Source of the DNA: Choricystis sp. odSpoLacu1
Taxonomy: Eukaryota; Chlorophyta; Trebouxiophyceae
Length of the DNA: 64,000 nucleotides
NCBI GenBank assembly: GCA_958009055.1
Contig: OY253652.1
Location: forward strand, 1,054,001-1,118,000
Reading direction: 5' to 3'
The translations under genes and the position numbers were made by a program. The notes beneath the pieces were generated by a model. The model was not told where the DNA came from and did no database searches. It saw nothing but the letters and a program-made list of their open reading frames with translations. Below are positions 39,711 to 48,109 of this stretch, piece by piece. Each line of letters begins with the position of its first letter. The first letter of the stretch is position 1.

Positions 39711-41814
39711 ATGACCGACTCTAGCGCTGCTGGGTCTGAGATCTCGGCTCCCGCCTCGCCTAGCAAGTCGGCGGGCGGCGACGTCGTCAGGTGAGCGTGG
39801 ATGCGCGGAAAAAAAAAACGGGCGCGATTGGGCGCACGTGCGCTTCCCCCTGCGGTCCCCGCCCGCCGCCCTCCTTGTGGCGCGTGTGTGTGTGTCCAAT
39901 GCGCGCGAATTGGGGCGGGATGGGAGAGGCGGCGGGAGAGAGAGAGGCCCCATACCGACACGCGAGCGACCACCCGGACCCCCCCTTTTCTCCCACACAG
40001 CGACCCACCACCCGCCGACCTCACCCACACCGCCGCCGCCGCCGCCGCGGTGGCGGCCGACCTGGACGCCCGCCTGTGCGCCGCCCGGTCGGCCGCCGCC
40101 CTGGCGGACGCCCCGCCGGGGGCCGGCGACACGGTGTCCCTGTTGGAGCTGGCCGCCGCCGAAGCGCGCCGCCGCGCGGCCGCCGCCGCCGCCGCCGCCG
40201 TGGCGGCGGGCACGCCGCCGCCTCCAGCGGGAGGGTGGCACCCCCCCGGCAGCGCGGGGTCGCCACAGGCGGTAGTGGTGGACGACGGTGTCGCTGCACT
40301 GGCCGCGCTTGCCGCCGGCGCGTCAGGCGCCGACCAACCCCTGTCCCCCGGTTCCGCCGACTCCATCGGCTCCACCACCAGCTCAGGCAGGCCCGTGCAC
40401 TGCGTTATCGAGCCGGAAGCCGCCGCCGCGGCCGCCCGCTCCGGCCTGCCCTCCCTCGGCGCGTCCGAGGGGGGCGACGGTGGCGAAGCCTCGGCCGCGG
40501 TGCGGGCCGCGTTGGCGGGCCTCATGCTGGACGGGTACGGCGTGAGTGCGCCCTCGGGCGAGGGCGGCGGCGGCGACGGCGGCGGCGGCGCAGTGCTGCC
40601 CGACGGCGACGACGACGACGAGCCCGCCGCGCCGCCCCCCCTGCCCGACACGTTTGACGTGTCCGACCTGGCTGTGCCCGACGTGCCGGCGCTGGCGGCG
40701 GCCGCGCTGGCGGGGGCGCCCCCCCCGCTGCCCGCGTCGCCAGCAGAGGCGGTGGCGGTGGTCGGGGCGCCCCTGCCGCCCGCGCTCGCCGCGGTGTTCA
40801 CCGGGGCGCCGCCCACCGGCTGGCCGGCGGCTGGCGCGGCCGCGGGTTCACCCAGCGGCGGCGTCACCGCCGCACTGCCGGCGGGCGGCGCCGCGAGCCC
40901 GCCCCCCCTGGCCCCGCCCCTGGGCGCCCCCGTCTTGGGCGCGCACGACTACCACTGCCCCGTCTGCTCCGTCACCTGTTGCGGCCACGCCAACTTTGAG
41001 CAGCACTGCGTGTCCCGCCGCCACCTGCGGAAAGTGGCGGCCGTCGCGTCGGCCGCGCTCGCGTCCGCCGGCGGCGCGGCCCTACGTCCGCCAAGTCATC
41101 ACGCCCGACCTCAACCGGGCCGCCGTCGACCTGCTGTCCCGCCTGCTGGCGTGGCAGGATGCCGCGCGCGGCGGCGCCGGCCTGGCGCCCGTCGACCCGG
41201 CGCCCCCCCCGCTCGCGCCGGGGCGCCGCCTCGTGTCCGGCCTGCGCGACATCGCGCGCTGCGTGCGGGCGGGCGCCGCGGTGGCCGTCATCGTGGCCCC
41301 CAACGTGGAGCCCGCCCCCGCGGACGGAGGGGATGATTTGCTGGCGGCTGTCCTCAGCGCGTCGGTCTCTGCGCGCGCGCCCATCGTCTTTGCGCTGTCC
41401 CGCAAAAAGTTGGGCCAAGTGTTTGGCGTGCGCAAAAAGATGTCGGCCGTCGCTGTAGTGGACGCGGCGGGTGCCGAAGACGCCCTAGCCCGCGTGCTGG
41501 CGCTGGCCGCGGCCGGCCGCGCCGAGTGGGCGCGCCTCGAGGCGCAGGGCGGCGCGCCGCTGCCGGGCGGCCCCACGTTTGCGGGGGCGCCGCCGCCGCC
41601 ACCGCCGCGGCACCACCACCAGCACGCGTTGTACATTGGTGGCGGCGGGGGCGGCTACCTCGGCGGGCGGCCGCTGGACAGGCCGCGCAGCAGTTCGCGC
41701 GGCCACGCCGGCCTCGTGCCGCCGCCGCCCATGGTGCCGCCCCTGCCGCCGCACGTGGTCAGGCAGCAGCAGCAGCAGCAGGGGCCGTTTGGCGGGCTGC
41801 CGCCGCACTATTGA
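39711..41814 (+). CDS. SECISBP2: SECIS-binding protein 2-like L7Ae/L30e RNA-binding protein with C2H2 finger (frame break)
   Basis: Two exons, 39711-39790 and 40001-41814, about 670 residues. Long low-complexity N-terminus (Ala/Pro/Asp). A single C2H2 (U1/matrin-like) finger: CPVCSVTCCGHANFEQHC then HLRK. Near 41070-41090 the frame shifts by one base in a GGCGGCGCGGCC tract and continues into PYVRQVITPDLNRAAVDLLS, RLVSGLRDIARCVRAG, VAVIVAPNVEPAP and PIVFALSRKKLGQVFGVRKK. These match the SECIS-RNA binding L7Ae domain of SBP2, which recruits the selenocysteine elongation factor to UGA-containing mRNAs. The tail is Gly/His/Pro-rich with Q6 (41764-41781). Plant L7Ae proteins of unclear role are the alternative. 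Confidence 0.72.
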
Positions 41815-42877
41815 GGAGGGAAGAGGCTGCTGCAGAGGCGCGCCACTCTTCCGATTCAAGCCGGCTGCTGAAACGTTGTCGTCGGGGTGTGCAGAAAACA
41901 CGGGGAACGCTCCCCACTGCCCGCCCCGCACCCGCCTCCGCGCCGCCGCCGGTTTCGATTCACCGGTGACTGGGTCTATCCATCCGATTTGGGGCAGAGA
42001 GTGTCCGTCTGGGCTGTTTATTACCCTCTCCCCCCTTTTTGCGGCGAGTCTTCACGACTCGTCGCCCTTGGTTCTTTTTTCCATCTTTTTTTTGCTTTCT
42101 AAAAAGTGGCGCGTTGGAAAACCGCGACCCGAGTCCGCGCAGAGAGCAACACGCCACCCCGGGAGCCTTCCGGGGTGGCGCTTGTTCCCGGAAACGCGCG
42201 CGCGCCCTTTTCCCGCGCGCGCCGCTCGTCCGTTCTCCCAAACCCCCCTTTTTTCCCGAACAATAGCAAAAAAACATCCCCTCCCTCCCCCGTTTCAGGC
42301 CCTTGATCTTTAATAAAAGCACGTGGGGGCCGCGGCGAGGCAAAGCAACACGCGGGCGGCGGCTGCCGCCCCCCCCCACACACACAGTGTTGATGCTGCA
42401 CACTGTGCCTTGGGGCGGCTGCCCGCACGTTTTTGTGTTCTTTGGTGCGTTTGCTGGCCTCCCGTCTTTTTGTTTTTTCGATCCCCCACGCCGCGTGGAT
42501 ACTTAGCAGATACACACAAACACACACACACACAAGTCCCTGGCGAGCTGAGCCGCCACGCGGGTAAACATCAATCTTGCTTCCACGCGCGTGTAAAAGA
42601 GAGAGAAAGAAAAAAATACGCGTGTGCGCGCGACTTTTTTTGCAATGGGGTCTGGGTAGAGGGGCCAGCACACAGCGGGAGCACAGAAAATGACAGGGGC
42701 AGGCCTCCCCCACCGCCCCGGGAGGGGGTCTCAGGGGGGGGTGGAAGCGAGCGCGGCTCTCGCGGCGTGCTTGTGTGTTGTTCGCGTTGGTGCGGTCCAA
42801 ACGAAAAAGAAAGAAAAGCACGCTCCCTCCTAAGATGAACGAAAAACGAAAAAAAACGTAGATAAAAAACAGCCTTT
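41815..42877. other. long tail-to-tail spacer with structured sequence
   Basis: 1063 bp between convergent genes, the longest gene-free stretch. Contains CT-rich and T-rich tracts, a perfect hairpin 42152-42180, a CG stem-loop at about 42196-42222 and a T6 run at 42249-42254. (CA)n and poly-A stretches follow to 42877. No reading frame with the local codon style; no tRNA found. A small structured RNA around 42105-42254 is possible but unproved. Confidence 0.65.
42152..42180. other. perfect 11-bp stem, 7-base loop hairpin
   Basis: CGCCACCCCGG, loop GAGCCTT, then CCGGGGTGGCG. A second stem (GCGCGCGCG pairing with CGCGCGCGC, loop CCCTTTTCC) follows at 42196-42222, and T6 comes 27 bp later. Confidence 0.85.
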
Positions 42878-43843
42878 TCACTTGCGCGGCGTCGCGGCTC
42901 TCGCGGGCGCGCCCGCGACGCCGGCGACGACCCCCGCCACCGCGCCCAGCCCCGTATAAGCCACCGGCGCCCACCCCGCCGCTGTGGCAGCAGCGCAGGC
43001 CGCCGTGTCGGACGCGGACGCCGCCGCCGCGCGGGCCAGGGCGGAGGGCGTGCCTGCGGCCGCGCGCGCGGCGGCCGCCGCGCGCAGCGCGATGGCCGAC
43101 GGCGCGGCCGCCACGGCAGTGGTCACACGGTCCCGGATGGAGGAGGCAGCGCGCGGTGTACCCGTGCCACTAACGGCGGCCGCGGCGGCCGACAGGCGGG
43201 CCAGGTCGGCGGGGGCCAGGCCAGACGAGCCGCCGCGCGCCGACCGGGCAGACCGGGCGGCCGCCGCGGCGCGCGCCGCCACGGCGCGGGCGGCGGCCGC
43301 CAGTTCGTCCAGGGCGGCGGCTTCGGCGGGTTCGGCCGCGTCCGAGGCGGTGTGGCGGGCGCGGAGTTTGGAGCGGGCCGCGAGCGACGCGCGCGCACCG
43401 CGCGCCGCCGCGGGCGACGCCGGCGGCGAGTCGGTGGCCAGGGCGGCACCTGGTGCCGTGCGCACCACGTCCGTGGACGCCGTGTCAAACCGTCTGATGA
43501 GGCCGGCGACCGCGGGGGCGGGTTTGGGGGGCGGCGCAGAGGCAGGCGCGGGCGTGCCGTTGGCGGGCGCCACGCGGGGCGCCACCCCTGTCCGCACAGG
43601 CTTGGGCTGCTTTGGCGGCGACCACTTTTGCTTGGACGCGGCCAGCACGCGTCTGGGGAAGACGAGTGGGGGCATTTTGTCCGCGGGCGCGGGCGCCGAC
43701 GACGACGGCGCGTGCGCGGGCGCCTCGGGCGCGGAGGCAGTGGTCTTTGCGTTCCGCATGCGCAGGCGCCGAGTCATCCATGACGATTTGGAGGAGGCAC
43801 GGTCGGCTTCAGCCGCGGTGGGGGTGGAGGCGGTGGCTCCCAT
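42878..43843 (-). CDS. unknown protein with N-myristoylation motif
   Basis: Intronless, 321 residues, ATG 43843. Starts MGATAST: Gly2 and Ser6 fit the N-myristoylation pattern. A basic region follows (SSWMTRRLRMRNAK), then a long Ala/Pro/Ser-rich, positively charged middle (RRVLAASKQKWSPPKQPKP). The C-terminus has a Gly/Ala hydrophobic segment (YTGLGAVAGVVAGVAGAPA) that could be a membrane hairpin, ending RAATPRK. The combination suggests a membrane-associated protein. No known domain. Converges on the SBP2-like gene across 1063 bp. Confidence 0.65.
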   Translation of the reverse strand: MGATASTPTAAEADRASSKSSWMTRRLRMRNAKTTASAPEAPAHAPSSSAPAPADKMPPLVFPRRVLAASKQKWSPPKQPKPVRTGVAPRVAPANGTPAPASAPPPKPAPAVAGLIRRFDTASTDVVRTAPGAALATDSPPASPAAARGARASLAARSKLRARHTASDAAEPAEAAALDELAAAARAVAARAAAAARSARSARGGSSGLAPADLARLSAAAAAVSGTGTPRAASSIRDRVTTAVAAAPSAIALRAAAAARAAAGTPSALARAAAASASDTAACAAATAAGWAPVAYTGLGAVAGVVAGVAGAPARAATPRK

Positions 43844-44078
43844 TTTTGACCGGGGCGCGCGCGGGGGCGGGGGGTGTGGTGGGCGCCTCGGCGATGGGAT
43901 TAGAGGGCCTGAACGGGGGTGGGCAAGGTGAAACACGCGTGGGCGCGCGAAAAGGGGGGGAGGAGAGAGAGTGGAGGTGGTGGGGGCGAGAGGGGCGCCG
44001 TTTCGCGCCTGCGCCGTTTTTTTTGCAGTGTGGGCGAGAGCGGGGAAACCTCGCTTTCCCACACCCCACCCGACTTCG
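43844..44078. promoter_or_regulatory. bidirectional promoter region
   Basis: 235 bp between divergent starts (43843, -; 44079, +), or 289 bp if the Nudix start is 44133. GA-rich middle with a T8 tract near 44017-44024. Confidence 0.45.
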
Positions 44079-44711
44079 ATGCTTTGCCGCCTCGCCCGCT
44101 CTGTCCCACGCCGCGTCGCCCTGCCTCGAACCATGGCCACATCAGGTCCTGACGCGCCGTACACCTATGACTGGCCCCACCCCGCGGTCACCGCCGACGC
44201 GGTCGTCATCGACGCGGCCGCCCCGCCCGCCGTCCTGTTGATCCAGAGGGGGCACCCCCCAGGCAAAGGCAAGCACGCCCTGCCGGGCGGCTTTCTGGAG
44301 GTGGACGAACCGCCAGCGGCGGCGGCCGCCCGCGAACTTCTGGAAGAGACGGGGGTCGACGCGCGCCGTCACGTCGATGGCGGCGCCCTCTCCCTCCTCG
44401 TCGGCGCCTATGGAGAAGCGGGGCGCGACCCGCGCGGCTGGTGTGTCACGCTGTGCTATGCCGGCGTGTCCCGCGATGGGTCGGCCCGGCGCGCGGCGGC
44501 CGCGGGGGATGACGCCGCGGCGCTGGACTGGCACGACGTGACGGCGTTGCCGCCGCTCGCTTTCGACCACAAAGTCATTCTGAGGGACGCGTTCACCATG
44601 TTCGCCGCCCAAGAGCGGGGCCGGGGAGAGGCGGCTGACGCCCAGCTGGCGGCCGCGCTGGAGGCGGGGGCGGGCGCGTTGGTGGGGGGGTGGGAAAAAA
44701 TGACAGAGTAA
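44079..44711 (+). CDS. Nudix hydrolase
   Basis: 210 residues from ATG 44079, or 192 from ATG 44133. The complete Nudix box reads GGFLEVDEPPAAAAARELLE then ETGV (pattern G-x5-E-x7-REUXEEXGU). Ahead of it is VLLIQRGHPPGKGKHALPGG, typical of ADP-ribose/ADP-sugar pyrophosphatase-like members, which clear nucleoside diphosphate derivatives. I prefer 44079 because the extra residues MLCRLARSVPRRVALPRT look like a mitochondrial presequence. The 44133 start (MATSGPD, in ACCATGG context) would give a cytosolic form, so both may be used. Ends 36 bp from the stop of the convergent hydrolase gene. Confidence 0.88.
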   Translation: MLCRLARSVPRRVALPRTMATSGPDAPYTYDWPHPAVTADAVVIDAAAPPAVLLIQRGHPPGKGKHALPGGFLEVDEPPAAAAARELLEETGVDARRHVDGGALSLLVGAYGEAGRDPRGWCVTLCYAGVSRDGSARRAAAAGDDAAALDWHDVTALPPLAFDHKVILRDAFTMFAAQERGRGEAADAQLAAALEAGAGALVGGWEKMTE

Positions 44712-44747
44712 AAACGAAAGAGAAAGAAAGAGAAAACAAATCACCTT

Positions 44748-45605
44748 TCACAACCCCGCCACCACAAACGCCACCACTCTCTCCACCAGTTGTGCCAGGT
44801 GGGCGTCATCCGTGAAGTTGTGGTCGCCGCCCTCGATGTAGGACAGGTCGCAGGTCGCACAGTGTGCTGTCGCTTCTGCAAACGCGGCCGCCGCGGCCGG
44901 TGGCACCGTCGCGTCCCGCGACCCGTGCACATGCAGCACGCGCGTGCTCGCCGGCACGCGAGCGCACGCGGCCGCCATGTCGGTCGTCAACCGGTCGTCC
45001 ACGTCGGCCGCCGTCAACCGCCACTCGGTGGGTGTGGAGGACGCGCCGAGGCGCCACACGATGGGCACGCCCGCGTCCCCCGCGGCCGCGAGGGAGGCCA
45101 GGACGGATTCTCCGAATCTTTCCTTCAAGACGCTGTGATCGAAGCGGCCCGCGATGTTGACGATGGACGGCGAGGCGAGGGGCGGTGTGTCGGCGCACTC
45201 TGGCGGCGCGCCGACACCCGCCGCCGCGAGAAGGACGCTCGACGCGCCCTTGGAGTGGCCACAGGCTGCGATGACGCGCCCCCCCCAGGCGGTCACAGCA
45301 GCAGCAGCAGCGCGCACGTCGAACCCCTCTGCGCGGACGTTGCCGAAACGAAAAGGGCGCGCACACACGGAGTCGCAGTTGCCCCCAAAATCAAAACGCA
45401 GCGACGCCACGCCGGCGGCCTCCAGCCCCGTGGCCAGAGACTTCAACAGCCTGGTGTCCCGGTGGTCGGCCAGGCCGTGGCACAGCAGGGCAACCGGGGT
45501 GGCGTGGGGCAGGGAGGGTGGAGTGGGGGCGAGCAGGGTGCCGACGAGAGGAGCGGCCGTGCCGGGGGTTGCAAACTGGACGGTGGTGGCCACAAACGGC
45601 GGCAT
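44748..45605 (-). CDS. alpha/beta-hydrolase (serine aminopeptidase S33-like esterase)
   Basis: Intronless, 285 residues from ATG 45605 (a start at 45671 would add 22). Nucleophile Ser118 in GHSKGA, acid Asp in HGSRDATVP, and His in EGGDHNF. The strand-turn ALLCHGLADHRDTRLLKSLA and LRFDFGGNCDS match a widespread plant/algal/fungal group of soluble lipase-like hydrolases of unknown substrate. No signal peptide. Same strand as, and downstream of, the SCYL2-like gene. Confidence 0.85.
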   Translation of the reverse strand: MPPFVATTVQFATPGTAAPLVGTLLAPTPPSLPHATPVALLCHGLADHRDTRLLKSLATGLEAAGVASLRFDFGGNCDSVCARPFRFGNVRAEGFDVRAAAAAVTAWGGRVIAACGHSKGASSVLLAAAGVGAPPECADTPPLASPSIVNIAGRFDHSVLKERFGESVLASLAAAGDAGVPIVWRLGASSTPTEWRLTAADVDDRLTTDMAAACARVPASTRVLHVHGSRDATVPPAAAAAFAEATAHCATCDLSYIEGGDHNFTDDAHLAQLVERVVAFVVAGL

Positions 45606-45763
45606 TGGGTGACAGCCCAGCGCCGTATGGCTGTCGCCCCAAGCGCGCGGCAGGTGGGGTCCAGCGACCACAGAGGGGGAGAGGGACCCAATGCGGGAGG
45701 AAAACGTTCTCTTGGTGAAAAGTGATTAAAACAAAAACAAAAACAAAAAACTAGCCTCTCTTC

Positions 45764-47920
45764 CTAAATCAACGACCCTCCCGGCGGCGGCGGTTGACCC
45801 GCCTGTGACGGCCGCCTCATGGGCGCCCCCCCCAGTGGCGGCGGCGGTAGCCTGGCTGGGCGAGCGGTCAGGGCGGGCGCCGCGCCCAGCAACCCAGCAA
45901 AAGCGTCGCCACCACCCGTCGACGACGTCGCCTGCCGCGGCGGCGGCGGTGGCGGCAGCGGGGGTGGCGGAGGCGCGGTCAACGCGCCAAAATCGTCCAG
46001 ATCGATGGACGCGACGCGGGGCGGGGACGCGGGGCGGCGAGCGGCTGCTGCTGCTGTCGCGGCCGCGGCACGCGTCGCGAGGACCGGCCGGTCGCCGCGC
46101 ACAGCTTCCACACTGGTCAAGTGTTTGCGAATGGAGCCATAAACCGCGTCAAACGTGTCTCCATCCCGTGTCGTCAGCAGGGGGCACAGGGCAGGGATGC
46201 CGGCGGTCGCGGCCAGCGCGGGGCCCCACACACACACCAGGGCGTCCACCGCGGCCACCGCGGCGGCCGCTGTCATGGGAGACGCATCCACCGCTGTGAC
46301 GCGGGCCAGAGTGTTGGTGAGCATGCTGATAGCGACGTCGCGCGGCTGGTCGGCGGCCGCCAGCGCGGCCGCCGCGCGGAGGGAGGCAGCACGCACGGTG
46401 GCTGAGGTGGTTGCTAAAGCAGCCCTGTGCGCGCGAGGCAGCAAGTGCTCCGCCGCTGGCCCCGGGCCGGCCGCCTCGCCGACGGCGGGGGCGGCTGTCA
46501 GCGCGTCAGCCAACGACCGCGCGTCGGCCGCCGCGTCGGCCGCGTCCAGTGCGCGGCACACGAGCGGAATGAGCGTGTCTGCCGCCGCGGCTCTACCGCA
46601 CCGCCGAGCCAGGGCAGGCGCTGCGCGCACTAACGCCCCCAGCGCGTCACCCGTGGCGTGGGCGGCCAGGGGGCGTAGAGACGGTAAGCACACGTCGTCA
46701 AAGAACCCGGGCGGCAGCGTGTCTTGCGTCACGATGGTCAGCAACACCGGCAGCGCGGCCGCGGCGGCACCGCCGCCGCCGTCGGGGGCGCGTGCTGCAG
46801 CCAGCGCATGCGGCAGGATGAGGGTGCGCCGCGCGCGCGGCGTCAGGGAGGGGGCCAGCGACGCCGCGTCGGCCCAGGCGGCCGACCGCGCGGCCGCGTC
46901 GGCGATCGTGGGCGCCGCCACGTCGGCCAGCCGCGCGATCGTGGTCAGGGCGGCATCCCCCGCAAACCAGGGCGCTGCAGCGATGGAGGCAGTGGGTGGG
47001 CGCGAAGCGGGGGCGGGCGACAGGCAGGGCGCCAGCGCGGCCCACGCGCCGGGCGGCAGGGGGGCGCCAGGATCCGTCGGTGGGGGGCGGGCGAGCCGCT
47101 CCCGCACCACCAACTGGACGCCCGTCGCTGCCCAGGCATACACATCCCCCGCGGCGGCCGCGCGCACACTCGCTCCATCCTTGGCCAACCTCTCCGGCGC
47201 CACCGTCGTGGCATCAGGGCGGGTGGCAGCAGCTGCCGGTCCAGCCGCACTCCAGTCGATCAGCGCGGGCGCGGGCAGGCTGCCATCCTCCACAGCTGCC
47301 GCGGCTGCACCGCCCAGGGGGGCGGCATGCGGCATGGGCCCCACCTTCCACCCAGCGGCCACGGTCAGCAGGATGGAGGTGGGAGTGATGTCGCCGGCCG
47401 CGAGGGCGGGCGTCGCCTCCACGTGCAAAAAACGCAGCCCCGCCGCCACGCTCACCAGCCCTGCCTTGATTTCCAGCATGGAGGGTGGGTCGGATGAACC
47501 CTCCAGGCACGCGTCATGCGCAGACGCGGTCACGGCCTCACTGACGAAAACCAGCATGGCCTTGTTTTCTTCGACTGGTTCTATCACCCTCACAAACGAG
47601 GGGTGGCGCACGCGGGCCAGCGCGCTCACCCCTCGCTTGGCGGCCGCCACCGCGCGCGCGTCCCCCCCCACGGTCGCCTTGTGCAGGATCCACAGGCTGG
47701 CGGCAGGGTGTTTGATGCCGCCCCGGTTCTGGCGGCGGTAGCGGGCGGCATAGATGGACCACGGGCCCGCGGTTGCGGTGGGCGGTCCCTCCGTGTCAGC
47801 CTCGTATTCACGTAACGCGCGGGGCGCTGTCGCCAGCAGGGCGGCGTCCTTGGCTGCGACTGCGGCCGCGCGCGCGGTGTCGGCCGCGGCGCGGGCGGTG
47901 TCGGCGAGGGCTTTGAACAT
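45764..47920 (-). CDS. SCYL2: SCY1-like pseudokinase (SCYL2 type)
   Basis: Intronless, 718 residues. Start MFKALADTARAAADT. N-lobe WSIYAARYRRQNRGGIKHPA, SLWILHKATVGG and RVRHPSFVRVIEPVEENKAM. The catalytic HRD is replaced by GDITPTSILLTVAAGWKVG and the DFG by LIDWSAAG, so it should be inactive. VAPERLAKD marks the APE region. After residue 330 come HEAT-like helices (DDVCLPSLRPLA, LIPLVCRALDAADA), then a Pro-rich acidic tail with DLDDFGAL, the kind of short motif that binds clathrin/AP adaptors. SCYL2 (CVAK104) works in clathrin-coated vesicle traffic. Divergent from asparagine synthetase. Confidence 0.87.
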   Translation of the reverse strand: MFKALADTARAAADTARAAAVAAKDAALLATAPRALREYEADTEGPPTATAGPWSIYAARYRRQNRGGIKHPAASLWILHKATVGGDARAVAAAKRGVSALARVRHPSFVRVIEPVEENKAMLVFVSEAVTASAHDACLEGSSDPPSMLEIKAGLVSVAAGLRFLHVEATPALAAGDITPTSILLTVAAGWKVGPMPHAAPLGGAAAAAVEDGSLPAPALIDWSAAGPAAAATRPDATTVAPERLAKDGASVRAAAAGDVYAWAATGVQLVVRERLARPPPTDPGAPLPPGAWAALAPCLSPAPASRPPTASIAAAPWFAGDAALTTIARLADVAAPTIADAAARSAAWADAASLAPSLTPRARRTLILPHALAAARAPDGGGGAAAAALPVLLTIVTQDTLPPGFFDDVCLPSLRPLAAHATGDALGALVRAAPALARRCGRAAAADTLIPLVCRALDAADAAADARSLADALTAAPAVGEAAGPGPAAEHLLPRAHRAALATTSATVRAASLRAAAALAAADQPRDVAISMLTNTLARVTAVDASPMTAAAAVAAVDALVCVWGPALAATAGIPALCPLLTTRDGDTFDAVYGSIRKHLTSVEAVRGDRPVLATRAAAATAAAAARRPASPPRVASIDLDDFGALTAPPPPPLPPPPPPRQATSSTGGGDAFAGLLGAAPALTARPARLPPPPLGGAPMRRPSQAGQPPPPGGSLI

Positions 47921-48109
47921 GGGTGCGTGCTGCAACGACACCTGTGGACAGGTGTGGATCGTGTCACGCCCAACAGAGAGGGTCAGACCGCCGCCGCGGG
48001 GGCGGGTGGGCAGCGATGCGATGGACGAAAGCTGTTTTTTGTGTTTTGCGCTCTCTTGACTCACTCCCCCTCATTTCTCACGCGGCCCCTCCCAATCCCG
48101 GCCCCTCCC
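47921..48109. promoter_or_regulatory. bidirectional promoter region
   Basis: About 189 bp between the SCYL2-like start (-) and the asparagine synthetase start (+). A T-rich stretch GCTGTTTTTTGTGTTTTGCG lies about 70 bp before the + start. Confidence 0.5.

Noticed and set aside
41945..41975. tRNA-like B box (GGTTTCGATTC) with flanking complementary bases
   Set aside because: The loop would be ten bases rather than seven, one stem pair mismatches and no acceptor, D or anticodon arm fits upstream.
42323..42838. Open frames in the 1063-bp spacer
   Set aside because: They contain translated CA and poly-A repeats and lack the strong Ala/GC3 codon style of real genes here.
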